Shown: positions 13,299 through 22,673, counted from the first letter of the stretch. The stretch is DNA of 35,107 nucleotides from an uncultured cyanobacterium (GCA_936920195.1 CAKZHE010000117.1:1-35107); one strand, 5' to 3'. A program made the numbers and translations. The notes: generated by a model not told the origin, from the letters alone.

Positions 13299-14102
13299 TC
13301 AGGTATATCTATCTTGAGCTAATGACTTCGATCCCCACAGAAAGACAACAATACCTGCAGCGATCGCAATTATTGAATAGTGAATACCAGGATAGTCAAC
13401 CAACGGATTGTGTAGTTCATCCCTTGGAAACAAAGGTCTTCCTACATTCAATAAAGTATGAAATAGGATGCAAGCAAATAAACTTTTCCCTGTGTTATTG
13501 TAAATCCAAACAATCAGAACTCTGACGGAAACTGTACCCAGAGTTGCCCAAGCGATCCAAGTTAGATTGTGTCCCTGTTGAATTATTGACGGGTAATGCC
13601 ATACTGCCCAAGGTATACCCATAAGGATACTTGCTGATAAAGCGCCAAAACGTTCTTGCATAGGATCGATGGCATAACCCATATAGCCAGTTTCTTCCGC
13701 CACGGCTCCGAGAAAATATAGACAAAAAAGAAAAGGAATTGAAAGAAAAGGAATGTAAAAATTGATTGGAAGCGGTAATCCTAGAAGGTGGATTGTTATG
13801 TATATCAATAAATACATTAAAAATGGTAGCAAAACGATCGCTATATACCATATCTTTTTTGTGATTCTTGAAAAATCTAAAATTCTCTTAAACAGTTTAT
13901 TAAGACCAATTCTCCCTTCTTCTTTGTAAACGAGAATGCTGGCTGCGATCAACGGTGTAAATGCAGCTAACATATCTGTTAGAGGAAACGGTAGCCCTTT
14001 AACGTCAATTCTTGTCCCAATCATCCATAAAGGGATAGAAAGTCCATAAACAAGTAGGAAGAATTTTAATGGTGAGTGGTTTTCTAGCTTGCTGTTATTC
14101 AT
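13299..14102 (-). CDS. CPBP-family intramembrane protease 2, with Arg-to-Met motif change
   Basis: 267 residues with about eight hydrophobic segments. Motif 1 reads AEETGYMGYA, with Glu136 and Glu137 kept but Met141 where Arg normally stands in EExxxR. Motif 2 has His169 in WAVWHYP, and motif 3 has His215 and Asn219 in FHTLLNVGRP. The Met variant exists in a recognised subgroup (EETGYMGYAxDPMQ), so it need not be inactive. It lies between the other two CPBP genes, with gaps of 11 and 8 bases, which indicates one operon. Confidence 0.88.
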   Translation of the reverse strand: MNNSKLENHSPLKFFLLVYGLSIPLWMIGTRIDVKGLPFPLTDMLAAFTPLIAASILVYKEEGRIGLNKLFKRILDFSRITKKIWYIAIVLLPFLMYLLIYITIHLLGLPLPINFYIPFLSIPFLFCLYFLGAVAEETGYMGYAIDPMQERFGALSASILMGIPWAVWHYPSIIQQGHNLTWIAWATLGTVSVRVLIVWIYNNTGKSLFACILFHTLLNVGRPLFPRDELHNPLVDYPGIHYSIIAIAAGIVVFLWGSKSLAQDRYT

Positions 14103-14110
14103 AATTGTTG

Positions 14111-14932
14111 TTAAATGAAGTTCTTTTCCTTGTTTTGAAAGTATTGTTTAAGGGGATTCTTACGACTATAAGCAATTCCTAAAACGATAGATACTATTAG
14201 CTCAACCGAAAAAGCTACAATTACTTTCCAATTCAAATTGAGCTGTAAGGCTCCATCATTGCCAATATATAAAGCCAAACCAATACATCCATTAAACCAA
14301 GCATGGCTTAAGACACAAAGAAATAAGTTGTTTGTGTATTTATAGAGAGTTGTAAAACTAGCAGTTAAAATTATTCCTGAGAATAAATATAATCCAAAAG
14401 GAAATGAACTTTGGACTGTCCCTTTGATCGTCCATAGCGGCAAATGCCATAGACTCCAAATAGTTCCTACGATCAGGATAGAGGGCAAGTAATTAATTAC
14501 CTTTTCTAGTTGAGGCTGTAAAATTCCGCGCCAACCTAATTCTTCTAATCCACCGAAAAGAATGAGCAGAGGTAAATTAATAATTATTGAGAGAATTGAG
14601 ATAGGTTTATTGATCCCAAAACCAAACCAAATCATCAATAAACGCCAAATTGTAAATAATCCAAATATCAGCCATACTTTCCCATCTATTTTCTTACCAA
14701 ATACAAACTTAACAAAAGATGCTTCTCTAAAATCTTCCTTGAACTGTCGATAAATAATGTAGGAACTAATAACTGGTCCCAAACTGCCGATTAAGTAGGG
14801 TATCCAAAATAAAGGCTCACCATACAAAAAAACATTAAAATATCGATTCCCAAGGATAATAATCAGCCAAGATAGCCATGTTATCGAAAAAGTGTAAAGT
14901 AGAAAGAGAAATACCAATTTTCTTCTTTTCAT
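14111..14932 (-). CDS. CPBP-family intramembrane metalloprotease 3
   Basis: 273 residues from the ATG at 14932 (MKRRKLVFLFLLYTF). A further in-frame ATG at 14998 would add 22 residues that look like translated spacer, so I prefer the shorter form. The active-site residues Glu130-Glu131 and Arg135 (GLEELGWRGIL), His163 (WSLWHLP), and His210 and Asn214 (LSHAWFNG) are all present. Many hydrophobic segments. It is the first gene of the three-CPBP operon. The sequence is AT-rich compared with the kinase operon that follows on the same strand. The three proteins are clearly different from each other, so the array is not a recent triplication. Confidence 0.87.
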   Translation of the reverse strand: MKRRKLVFLFLLYTFSITWLSWLIIILGNRYFNVFLYGEPLFWIPYLIGSLGPVISSYIIYRQFKEDFREASFVKFVFGKKIDGKVWLIFGLFTIWRLLMIWFGFGINKPISILSIIINLPLLILFGGLEELGWRGILQPQLEKVINYLPSILIVGTIWSLWHLPLWTIKGTVQSSFPFGLYLFSGIILTASFTTLYKYTNNLFLCVLSHAWFNGCIGLALYIGNDGALQLNLNWKVIVAFSVELIVSIVLGIAYSRKNPLKQYFQNKEKNFI

Positions 14933-15030
14933 AACTTGTTTTAGCAGCACAAAGTAGGCGGACACTTTGAGGCGCGTTGCCTGGTTGCGAAAGTCCACTT
15001 AAGTTTACGCACTTCCCAGAACCCAAAAAA

Positions 15031-15990
15031 TCATTCTTCAGGCAGGGATTCAACGACAGTGCGATTGCGCCCTTGGGCTTTGGCTTGATATAGGGCTTTA
15101 TCGGCTTCGGCAATCAATCTCCCAGGAGAAGATTTGGGAATGGGAACTGTACTAGCTACACCTAAACTTAGGGTAACGCGCATTTCGTGAGATCGAGAGT
15201 GGAAAATATCTAAGGCTTTTACCCCCAAACGAATGTCTTCGGCAACTTTAAAGGCTCCGAAGGAGGGGGTATTGGGCAGAACTACCACAAATTCTTCGCC
15301 TCCATAGCGAGCAACTAAATCCGCTGGACGCTTGGTTGATCGACTAATCGCTATGGCAACTTGTTGGAGACAAGTATCCCCAGCTTGATGTCCGTAGGTA
15401 TCGTTATAAACTTTGAAAAAATCAATATCGCACAGGATCAGTGACAGGGGCAACTGCTCTCGCGCCATCCGCCGCCATTCCTGTTGAAAATATTCATCAA
15501 ATCGCCGTCGATTAGCCACTTGGGTTAATCCATCTAGGGTGGCAAGGCGCTGTAATTTGAAGTTAGCCGCTTCTAATTGTTGATAAAGTTGGAATTGGTG
15601 GATCAGGCGGCGTACCCGTTGGCGCAATACCGCCCAGTGAATCGGCTTGGTAACGTAATCTGTAGCCCCGACTTCAAAGGCACGATCCACGGATTCTTTA
15701 TCATCTAAACCTGTAATCATCAAAACGGGGGTGCGATCGCTTCCCGGCAAGGCTTGTAAGTGGGTGCAGCAGGTGAAACCATCCATCACAGGCATCATGG
15801 CATCCAACAGGACAATATGGGGCTGCTGGCGCTGATACTCTTGCAAGCACTCCTCGCCATTGCTGGCTTCTACTACTTGATAGCGTTCCTGTTCCATAGC
15901 GCGGCGTAGTAGCAAACGCATAGTTTTGTCATCATCTGCTACTAGGATCTTTGGGGGTTCTGAGGGAACAGAAATTAACTCATCTGACAT
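15031..15990 (-). CDS. Response regulator with REC and GGDEF domains (PleD/WspR-like diguanylate cyclase)
   Basis: 319 residues. REC domain about 14-130: acidic pocket Asp19-Asp20-Asp21, phospho-acceptor Asp63 in VLLDAMMP, and Lys115 in YVTKPIHW. A short coiled linker (FQLYQQLEAANFKLQRL) leads to the GGDEF domain, about 148-315, with GGEEF at 230-234 and an RPAD inhibitory site at 221-224. It is a c-di-GMP synthase expected to be switched on by phosphorylation and product-inhibited. Its start codon overlaps the stop of the hybrid kinase gene by one base (TAATG), so the kinase's HPt domain is the likely phosphate donor. The GGDEF domain is nearly the same as that of the cyclase at 2112-4256. 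Confidence 0.95.
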   Translation of the reverse strand: MSDELISVPSEPPKILVADDDKTMRLLLRRAMEQERYQVVEASNGEECLQEYQRQQPHIVLLDAMMPVMDGFTCCTHLQALPGSDRTPVLMITGLDDKESVDRAFEVGATDYVTKPIHWAVLRQRVRRLIHQFQLYQQLEAANFKLQRLATLDGLTQVANRRRFDEYFQQEWRRMAREQLPLSLILCDIDFFKVYNDTYGHQAGDTCLQQVAIAISRSTKRPADLVARYGGEEFVVVLPNTPSFGAFKVAEDIRLGVKALDIFHSRSHEMRVTLSLGVASTVPIPKSSPGRLIAEADKALYQAKAQGRNRTVVESLPEE

Positions 15991-18900
15991 TAATTAATCC
16001 TTCTAACTTGGTGTCGCTGGCGTTCTTCTTGTAAAACTCCCTTGACGCTTTCATATTCAGCCTCAATTTGGTAGGCAAGAGCTAGGGCGGCGCGAATGGC
16101 GGCAACATTTCCAATCGCTTCTAATTGCTTGCACAGCGCGGAGAGGGTAGTTGCTCCCAAGGTAGCACTGGTGGATTTTAGGGTATGGGTAGCCGCTCGC
16201 AAACCGGGCAAATCTTCCGAAGCGATCGCCCTCCGAATTGCTTGCAGCAGTTGGGGCGCATCCTCCAGATAACTATCAATCACCTCCACAATCGCTTCTG
16301 CCGCTGCCTCTCCTGCCATATCGCTAATCGCCTGCAATGCTTGAGGATCGATGGATTTTGTGTGCGAGATTTGGGATTTGGGCGAACGGCGGGGAAAATA
16401 GCTATTTTTAGGGAGATCTTGGCCTTCCGGCTGCCAATCTGGGTTTCTGGGCAAGGGTTGACATTTATTTAGGGCAGCGATTAGATCCTCAACATTAATT
16501 GGCTTACTAATAAAGTAATCCATTCCCGCCTTCAAACATTCCTCGCGATCGCCCCGCATGGCATTGGCAGTAATCGCAATAATCCACGGGCGTTCTGCCA
16601 CTTCCCATTGTTGGCAAATATGGCGAGTAGCAGTCAGTCCATCCATTTGGGGCATTTGTACATCCATCAAGATCGCATCGTAGGATTGACGGCGCAAGCT
16701 AGTTAACACTTCTAATCCATTTTCCACCACATCGACGTTCTGATAGCCTAATTTTCGCAATAAGTGGCAGGCAAATTTCTGATTGACAATATTATCTTCC
16801 GCTAACAGAATTCGTAAAGACTTTTGCAGAACTGGCGAATGCTTCCACTGGGTAGCTAATTCCTGGCGTTGAGGGGCTGGAGTTACTACCGCCGGACGGG
16901 AAATGAAAATTTGGTTGAGGGTGTTGTATAGTTGGGATTGCTTAACGGGTTTGTGCAAAAAGGCCGCAAAATCAACTTTTTGGCGACCATTCTCGCTATC
17001 GGAGTTCACAATGGAAGTCAGCATCACCAGCGGCAATTTTTTGGTAGTCGGTTGCTGGCGAATCGCCGCTGCCAATGTTAGCCCATCCATCTGCGGCATT
17101 TGCATATCCAGAATGGCAATATCAAATGTTTCCCCCTGAGCAATCCAAGCTAGGGCTTCGGCTCCGGAACTAGCCGCCCGGGGAATCATCGCCCAGGATT
17201 GGGCTTGTAAAGTGAGAATTTGGCGATTAGTGGCATTGTCATCCACAATTAACAGCGACTTGCCCGTTAGCTGGGGGGAAGAGGAACGTTGACTACTGCT
17301 ATTCAAGGGCAGATCGGCGACCGGGGCGAGAGTTGTAAAATAAAAGGTTGAACCCGCCGTCTTGGGAAATAAGGATTGATTGCTTTCCCCTGTGGCTAGC
17401 CAATTGGCAGGGGGAGAACCCGCGATCGCAATTTCTCCGGTACTCAATTTACTCACCACCCACATTTTCCCGCCCATCATCTCGCTCAACCGCTTGCTAA
17501 TGGCTAAACCTAGTCCTGTGCCACCATATTGTTTGGTAATTGAAGAGTCCAGTTGACTAAAAGGCTTAAATAAACGGTCGATGCGATCGCCAGGAATCCC
17601 TACTCCAGTATCTCTGACAGCAAATTCTAGTTCATAATTATCCGCCGAGTTGAGGATCTGCCGCGCTGTCACCGAAACAATTACTTCTCCAGTGGTTGTG
17701 AATTTAATCGCGTTGCTCAGTAAATTGACTAAAATCTGACGCAACCGGGAAATATCTCCTAACAAGGCTAGAGGGGCTTGGGGATCGATGAAATATGCTA
17801 ATTCCAGATGCTTTTCCGCTGCTTTTTGGGCGAGTAAATCCAGGGACTCTTCCACGCAATGACAAAGTTCAAAGGGTTGCCATTCCAGTTCTAGCTTGCC
17901 CGATTCAATTTTAGAAAAGTCGAGAATATCGTTAATGATGGAGAGCAAGGCATCGCCGCTACTGTGGATGGTGGTCACAAAATCTCGCTGTTGGGGAGAG
18001 AGCGAGGTATCCGATAGTAGTTCTGTCATCCCAATCACTGCGTTCATGGGGGTGCGAATTTCGTGGCTCATATTTGCCAAAAATTGACTTTTGGCACGGT
18101 TGGCAGTCTCAGCGGCGCTTCTAGCTTGCTCTAGAGCTATATTTTGCTGGGCTAGCTGGTTTTTATTGGCTCGTTCTTGTTCCAGCAGGTGGGCTTGGGA
18201 GAGGGCAATCCCCACTTGATCGGCGACGGCTTCCAGCAATTCAATTTCTTCATCTGTCCATTGGCGGTAGAAGTCGCACTGATGGAGGGCAATCACCCCA
18301 TTGGGTTCTCCGTGGGCAGAGGTGCGGATTGCCAGCATAGATTTTAAATCCATCTGGCGATTGAGCGCCGCCACATTTTGCAACAGGGGGTCAGTATAAA
18401 CATTATGGGAGGCGATCGCTCGGTCAACTTGGAGTAAATATTGGATGTAGGGATTGTCCGCCAGCGGAATTTCGATCTCCCGCACGGATTTAATTCCTGG
18501 CTCCAAATACTCAGCCACTACTGGAATTTGATACTGAGGTGTAACTAAATAATTTTTAATCACGCAGCGATTCACCCCAAAGGCTTGACCAATTTGCATC
18601 GCCGTGGTTTGAAAGATTTTTTGGGTATCTAAGTTGGCGCGAATTTCTTGGGTAATCTTTTTTAACAGTAGGGCGCGAGAAAATTGCTTGCGGAGTTGCG
18701 CCTCGGCTTGCTTGCGTTCCGTAATATCCCGAAAAATGACATGAGTAGCTAGTTGACCTTGATAAATGATCGGAATTTCGGCTGATTCGACATCAATCAC
18801 TTTGCCGTCTAGCCGCACCAATTTTTCTTCGATAAAGCCCGCAGTTTTGCTTTGTTCCTGCACCTGTCGTCCCCGCGCCTTAACGATTTCTTGATAATCT

Positions 18901-19151
18901 GGATGCACAAAGTCTAGGAGCGATTTGCCCTCAATGGACTCTGGACTATCCGCTTGCAGAAGTTTCACCCCAGCGGGATTAACTAAAACGATTTTGTTCT
19001 GGGAGTGAACAACTATGGGGTGTGGAGACAGTTCTACTAAGCATTTATAACTTGCGGGTTCTGTCTGGAGGGAAGGTTGATTAGCGGTGTTACTGCTAAT
19101 TTTTCCTGTTTCCCAGGCCGGATAATTGGTTTCGTAGCTGGTGGGCTGCAT
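15990..19151 (-). CDS. Hybrid sensor histidine kinase: PAS-GAF-HisKA-HATPase-REC-REC-HPt
   Basis: 1053 residues, no membrane segment, so a soluble sensor. PAS/PAC about 30-145 (ending FRDITERK); GAF about 165-325; HisKA with phospho-acceptor His363 in SHEIRTPMN; HATPase about 465-610 with N-box [16 protein letters not shown] and [13 protein letters not shown]1 about 632-750 with Asp682 and Lys734; REC2 about 780-895 with Asp830 and Lys883; HPt about 940-1040 with His989 in [12 protein letters not shown]. All phosphorelay residues are present in both receivers, so a full His-Asp-His relay is possible. The GAF domain has no cysteine where cyanobacteriochromes bind bilin. It is coupled by a one-base overlap to the REC-GGDEF regulator downstream. 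The signal sensed is unknown. Confidence 0.95.
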   Translation of the reverse strand: MQPTSYETNYPAWETGKISSNTANQPSLQTEPASYKCLVELSPHPIVVHSQNKIVLVNPAGVKLLQADSPESIEGKSLLDFVHPDYQEIVKARGRQVQEQSKTAGFIEEKLVRLDGKVIDVESAEIPIIYQGQLATHVIFRDITERKQAEAQLRKQFSRALLLKKITQEIRANLDTQKIFQTTAMQIGQAFGVNRCVIKNYLVTPQYQIPVVAEYLEPGIKSVREIEIPLADNPYIQYLLQVDRAIASHNVYTDPLLQNVAALNRQMDLKSMLAIRTSAHGEPNGVIALHQCDFYRQWTDEEIELLEAVADQVGIALSQAHLLEQERANKNQLAQQNIALEQARSAAETANRAKSQFLANMSHEIRTPMNAVIGMTELLSDTSLSPQQRDFVTTIHSSGDALLSIINDILDFSKIESGKLELEWQPFELCHCVEESLDLLAQKAAEKHLELAYFIDPQAPLALLGDISRLRQILVNLLSNAIKFTTTGEVIVSVTARQILNSADNYELEFAVRDTGVGIPGDRIDRLFKPFSQLDSSITKQYGGTGLGLAISKRLSEMMGGKMWVVSKLSTGEIAIAGSPPANWLATGESNQSLFPKTAGSTFYFTTLAPVADLPLNSSSQRSSSPQLTGKSLLIVDDNATNRQILTLQAQSWAMIPRAASSGAEALAWIAQGETFDIAILDMQMPQMDGLTLAAAIRQQPTTKKLPLVMLTSIVNSDSENGRQKVDFAAFLHKPVKQSQLYNTLNQIFISRPAVVTPAPQRQELATQWKHSPVLQKSLRILLAEDNIVNQKFACHLLRKLGYQNVDVVENGLEVLTSLRRQSYDAILMDVQMPQMDGLTATRHICQQWEVAERPWIIAITANAMRGDREECLKAGMDYFISKPINVEDLIAALNKCQPLPRNPDWQPEGQDLPKNSYFPRRSPKSQISHTKSIDPQALQAISDMAGEAAAEAIVEVIDSYLEDAPQLLQAIRRAIASEDLPGLRAATHTLKSTSATLGATTLSALCKQLEAIGNVAAIRAALALAYQIEAEYESVKGVLQEERQRHQVRRIN

Positions 19152-19350
19152 AAGGTAGTCACCGATTTAAGCTTTTACTAATCAGCCACCGACAGGAGGC
19201 TGATAATTTTTCTTAATTAATCTTCTCTGAAAAATGTGGTTGCTGACTGCATCTATTTCCTAGTTTCTCATTAACCAGAAGCTCTGCAATCCTGATAATT
19301 ACTTAACTCGCTTGAATTGGATTGGTATGTTTGTTGACAATCGCTACCCA

Positions 19351-19389
19351 TTTTTAGAGGTGTTAATTTAAAATTAGCACCTCTAAAAA
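19351..19389 (-). terminator. Probable bidirectional intrinsic terminator
   Basis: TTTTTAGAGGTGTTAATTT is followed directly by AAATTAGCACCTCTAAAAA, a stem of about 19 pairs with one mismatch, flanked by T and A runs. It lies after the 19423-19692 gene and before the kinase gene, so it should keep the first from reading into the second. Confidence 0.8.
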
Positions 19390-19422
19390 TAAGATTAATT
19401 AAAATTATCAAAACTGAATTTG

Positions 19423-19692
19423 CTAGTCCCGATCTTCAGCCGTTGGTCGATGGCGTTGGGATAATTCCGAAGGGGGGCGATCGCTACTCCACGCCCACCA
19501 AGCGCTCCCGCACTGGCATTGGTAAAATTCTTGCCATTTTTTGCGATAGTCTCCGGTGATGACAGGCGATCGCCGATTAATCCAAACCCGCTGCGACTCC
19601 CGACAATCGGACTTGCACTTGGGGCAGCAGAACTCCCAGGCATGAATCGCCGTCTGCGTCCATTCTGGCGGAATTGGGTTAAAAGCGTCCAT
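19423..19692 (-). CDS. Small cyanobacterial protein with a zinc-ribbon-like cysteine pattern
   Basis: 89 residues from the ATG at 19692 (MDAFNPIPPEW); an upstream ATG at 19758 is in frame but its extension looks non-coding. The sequence has CCPKC with a further Cys six residues later and then YQCQCG, a likely four-cysteine metal site, with Trp-rich ends (IHAWEFCC and AWWAWSSDRPP). This resembles a conserved small cyanobacterial protein of unknown function. Expression is probably monocistronic, with the terminator at 19351-19389 downstream. Confidence 0.72.
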   Translation of the reverse strand: MDAFNPIPPEWTQTAIHAWEFCCPKCKSDCRESQRVWINRRSPVITGDYRKKWQEFYQCQCGSAWWAWSSDRPPSELSQRHRPTAEDRD

Positions 19693-19848
19693 GAATTGCC
19701 ATTGCTGTATATGATATTCTGTGCCTATTCTATAGTTGGCAGTTGGTATTATTGCCAAGCGATCGGATTTTTATTGATTCTCTTGGGGTCTGTGGTACAG
19801 CAGACAGCTAGTTAAGCACTATTCTGGCAACCTTTTAGGAATATCTCC

Positions 19849-21582
19849 ATGTCTCATCCTTGGTATCTCAACTTGATCTCTTTTTTCGGCATCTTTGGCC
19901 TCTGTGGAATTGCCTGGTTATTTTCTGAGAACAAGCGAGTTATTCCTTGGCGAGTAATGATTTGGGGGATTGGCTTGCAATTAGTCCTAGCCTTTTTGGT
20001 TTTTCAATTTCCCCTGACTCGCATTGCTTTAGATGCCTTCAGTAAATTACTGGATGGGGTATTTGCCGCCGCTGACTTTGGAGCAAATTTTGTCTTTGGC
20101 GACAATCTAGTGCGGTTGCCCGCTACCGTCAAGCCAGCCCCAGCCCTTGATGTCAATATCGGTTATGTTTTTGCTTTTCGGGCTTTGCCAACGGTGATCT
20201 TTTTCTCCGGACTCATGGCATTGCTTTATAACCTGGGTGTTATTCAAGTAGTCACCAATGTTTTTGCTAAATTATTTTATCGCACTATGCGATTAAGCGG
20301 AGCCGAAGCTCTAAGCGGGGCGGCGAATATTTTTGTGGGGATTGAAGCCGCCATTGTAGTCAAGCCTTTTTTGCCAAAAATGACTCGCTCGGAACTCTGC
20401 GCGATTCTGGCTTGCTGTTTTGGCACTGCTGCTTCTTCAACTTTAGCGATTTATGTGAGCTTTCTGCGAGATGTTTTTCCTAATATTTTAGGACACTTAG
20501 TATCAGCCTCAATTATGGCAATTCCCGCTTGTTTTGTGATTTCCAAAATTCTGGTACCAGAAACTGGCGTGCCTTTAACTTTAGGCGGTATCCCGGATGA
20601 GAAAGCCGCGAAGGAGTTGGCAGAAGAAAACATTTTTGGGGAATTTGAAGAAGATGAACAGCCCCAAGAAACTGTCGCGGGAGAACCCATTGAGCGGGTT
20701 AGTCCCCTAGATGCTGCTATTGTGGGAGCCTTGGATGGGGTGAACATGGCAGTCTCCATTGCAGCGGTGCTGATTTTAATCTTGGGTTTAGTCTTTTTAG
20801 TTAATCAGACTTTTGGCTCTTTGGCAGCTTTAAAAACTTCCCCACAAGTGCCTTTGCAAGCGATTGGTCATTTGTTTACAATTGTAAGTTTGCAGAATAT
20901 TGAAGGGGTCTTATTTTATCCCCTGACAATTTTGACGGGTGTGCCGTTTGATGAATCTTGGACGGCATCGGTAATTATTGGTCGGCGCTTGCTAGAAACA
21001 GCCATTCCACCCTATAGAGCTTTGGCAGAAGCGGCGCAAATGGGGGCAGTGAGCGATCGCACTGTCTTAATTGTCAGTTACGCTCTTTCTGGTTTTGCTC
21101 ATTTAGCCTCTGTGGGCATCTTTGTGGGTGGCACAATTGCCCTAATTCCTTCCCGCCGCAAAGACATTTCAGCATTAGGTTGGAAAGCCCTATTTGCAGG
21201 CACTCTTGCCACTATGATGATTGCCTGTTTAGCGGGAGTATTTGACACTGGGGACCCTAGCATTCTAGGGAATAAAAATCAGCCCCCAGTGCCAGTTACC
21301 ACGCCCAGCGCTAGCCCATCTCCCAGTAAAACGGCAATTTCTGCCCCGAAGCTGAATGCACCGCCAAAACCCAACCCTACTGTGCCACCTCAGCCTACGC
21401 CTCCTGCAACTGCTCAACCAACTTCTAGTGTGCCGCCTAAAACTACTCCTAGCGTGCCACCAAAACCAATTCCTAGTGCAGTTTCACCTAAAACTATTCC
21501 TACTGCCAAACCTCAAGCAACTAGCAATAAAACCCCCCTGCCGAAACCTACTATCCCAGCTACTAAACCACCAGTGCCTTAA
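19849..21582 (+). CDS. CNT-family concentrative nucleoside transporter (NupC-like) with Pro-rich tail
   Basis: 577 residues; AGGA lies nine bases before the ATG. Membrane part about 1-475: an N-terminal pair of helices, then the gate and core motifs of the NupC/CNT family, including RALPTVIFFSGLMALLYNLG, GAANIFVGIEAA with the substrate-binding Glu, and a second half with LQNIEGVLFYP and SGFAHLASVGIFVGG. It would import nucleosides with Na+ or H+. Between the core helices is an acidic loop (EEDEQPQE, about residue 265-275). Unusual is the last hundred residues, a Pro/Thr/Lys/Ser-rich low-complexity tail after NKNQPPVPV; most bacterial CNT proteins stop near the last helix. The tail could be periplasmic or cytoplasmic; I cannot tell which. 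Confidence 0.93.
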   Translation: MSHPWYLNLISFFGIFGLCGIAWLFSENKRVIPWRVMIWGIGLQLVLAFLVFQFPLTRIALDAFSKLLDGVFAAADFGANFVFGDNLVRLPATVKPAPALDVNIGYVFAFRALPTVIFFSGLMALLYNLGVIQVVTNVFAKLFYRTMRLSGAEALSGAANIFVGIEAAIVVKPFLPKMTRSELCAILACCFGTAASSTLAIYVSFLRDVFPNILGHLVSASIMAIPACFVISKILVPETGVPLTLGGIPDEKAAKELAEENIFGEFEEDEQPQETVAGEPIERVSPLDAAIVGALDGVNMAVSIAAVLILILGLVFLVNQTFGSLAALKTSPQVPLQAIGHLFTIVSLQNIEGVLFYPLTILTGVPFDESWTASVIIGRRLLETAIPPYRALAEAAQMGAVSDRTVLIVSYALSGFAHLASVGIFVGGTIALIPSRRKDISALGWKALFAGTLATMMIACLAGVFDTGDPSILGNKNQPPVPVTTPSASPSPSKTAISAPKLNAPPKPNPTVPPQPTPPATAQPTSSVPPKTTPSVPPKPIPSAVSPKTIPTAKPQATSNKTPLPKPTIPATKPPVP

Positions 21583-21937
21583 AATTAAGGTGGGGAGATG
21601 GGGAGGTGGGGAGATGCAAGACTTTTTCACAGATCAATTTCCGATCTTGGCCTTCATTAAGCCTCTAGTAGTGGGTAAAACTGGAGTTTTTAATAATTCC
21701 TGCCCTTATGGTGGGAATTATCGTCTGAAATTCTTGATTTGCAAGGGTTTCAGGCTGTCAAAATTCTAGCTTGAAACAGCAGTGGTTAAATAGGGGCAAC
21801 CACGGGGGGATTGCCCCTACGGGATTACACAACTCATTCAGAAGCACTATAGCGATCGCGAGTTTTCTCTGCAATTATTTTCAGCTACAATTAGTTAATC
21901 CAACGGGGAAAAAAGTAGCCGAGCGAGGATACTGGGT
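21583..21937. other. 355-base gene-free stretch with repeats
   Basis: A 13-base direct repeat AGGTGGGGAGATG (21588-21600 and 21604-21616) and stem-loop repeat B copy 2 (21793-21853) are present. No coding region is convincing; one 137-codon frame across the transporter's end is a shadow. Confidence 0.6.
21793..21853. repeat. Dispersed stem-loop repeat B, copy 2
   Basis: GGGGCAA (21793-21799) pairs with TTGCCCC (21811-21817). The segment matches 2039-2099 nearly throughout, including the tail CTCATTCAGA...GCACTATA. Confidence 0.8.
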
Positions 21938-22246
21938 ATGACAGCAAGACTAGACAGAATTGAAGCAGCGATAGAAGCAAATGCCACCCAAATTGAAGCG
22001 AATTGGGCGCAAATCAAAGCGAATTCGGCTCAAATCGAGTTAAATTCGTCTCAAATCAAAGCAAATTCGGTTCAAATTCAAACTAATTCAGTCGCGATCG
22101 CCGAATTACATACCACTGTCAATTCATTGGTGCAAATCGTCGAAATCCATCAACGCAATTTTGAAGTAATTATGAATGAAATCAGAGGAATTCGGACAGA
22201 AAACCAAAGAATATTAGAACATTTATTTGGTAAAGAAGAAAATTGA
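21938..22246 (+). CDS. Small coiled-coil protein with heptad repeats
   Basis: 102 residues; GAGGA precedes the ATG by about nine bases. Residues about 14-55 consist of near-identical seven-residue repeats (variants of NSAQIKA), visible in DNA as 21-base repeats CAAATCAAAGCGAATTCGG. The isoleucine and asparagine spacing predicts a parallel coiled coil, probably trimeric or tetrameric. A second helical part (residues 60-100: LVQIVEIHQRNFEVIMNEI) follows. Similar short heptad proteins are common in cyanobacteria and vary in repeat number; function unknown. No signal peptide. Confidence 0.8.
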   Translation: MTARLDRIEAAIEANATQIEANWAQIKANSAQIELNSSQIKANSVQIQTNSVAIAELHTTVNSLVQIVEIHQRNFEVIMNEIRGIRTENQRILEHLFGKEEN

Positions 22247-22374
22247 GGGCTTGGCACTTTCCTATTTTTCCTAACTATACCCAAAATAGGAATTTCTATC
22301 AATTGGCAAATTAAAAGCGTTGAATAATTTGCTAAAATAACAATAATCTGGTAGTAGAACAATAAGATAGTCTG

Positions 22375-22614
22375 ATGGAAACCCCTACAGTCGAACTCGG
22401 TAAAACATCTTACAGAACGCTGCAAGAACTGGCAGCACGCTCTGGAGAATCGATCCAAGAAATCCTTGATAAAGCCATCGAACAATACCGAAGACAAACA
22501 TTTCTGGAAGAAGCGAATCAAGCTTACACTGCGTTACGCAATAACCCGGAAATATGGGCTAGCGAAATAGCAGAAAGAGAAGCCTGGGATGTAACTTTAG
22601 CCGATGGAGTGTAG
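22375..22614 (+). CDS. Probable antitoxin (RHH/MazE-like)
   Basis: 79 residues. The start METPTVELGKTSYRTLQELA then ARSGESIQEILDKAIEQYRR has the ribbon-helix-helix pattern of small DNA-binding antitoxins, and the end (WASEIAEREAWDVTLADGV) is typical of the MazF-binding arm. It is followed at once by what seems to be the last 20 codons of a MazF-like toxin in another frame, so this antitoxin has probably lost its partner. It is far from the main TA island (4-12 kb) but shows the same pattern. Confidence 0.75.
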   Translation: METPTVELGKTSYRTLQELAARSGESIQEILDKAIEQYRRQTFLEEANQAYTALRNNPEIWASEIAEREAWDVTLADGV

Positions 22615-22673
22615 TTTCTGTAACAACAATGAGTATGGTAGAAGAAAGATTACGCATTCTTTTAGGTTTATAG
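22605..22673 (+). pseudogene. Possible C-terminal remnant of a MazF-like toxin
   Basis: The frame gives WSVVSVTTMSMVEERLRILL then GL and stop at 22673. A final helix ending in LxxLLGL after an M..VEE run is like the last helix of MazF/PemK toxins, which often end in LGL. No body of the toxin is present between the antitoxin stop and this point. Confidence 0.4.

Noticed and set aside
13322-13851. Overlapping frames within the second CPBP gene
   Set aside because: Shadows of the CPBP gene, which alone has conserved motifs.
14933-14998. N-terminal extension of the third CPBP protein to the ATG at 14998
   Set aside because: The 22 extra residues are polar, unlike family starts, and the MKRRKLVF start at 14932 gives the normal N-terminal helix.
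16485-18665. Hybrid kinase GAF domain as a second bilin photoreceptor
   Set aside because: No Cys-His/Tyr pair or DXCF motif in its chromophore region; it reads as an ordinary GAF domain.
21356-21769. 137-codon frame overlapping the transporter tail
   Set aside because: A Leu/Gln-rich shadow of the Pro-rich tail.
21975-22105. 21-base repeats as a CRISPR or non-coding array
   Set aside because: They are in frame in a gene and encode heptads of a coiled coil.
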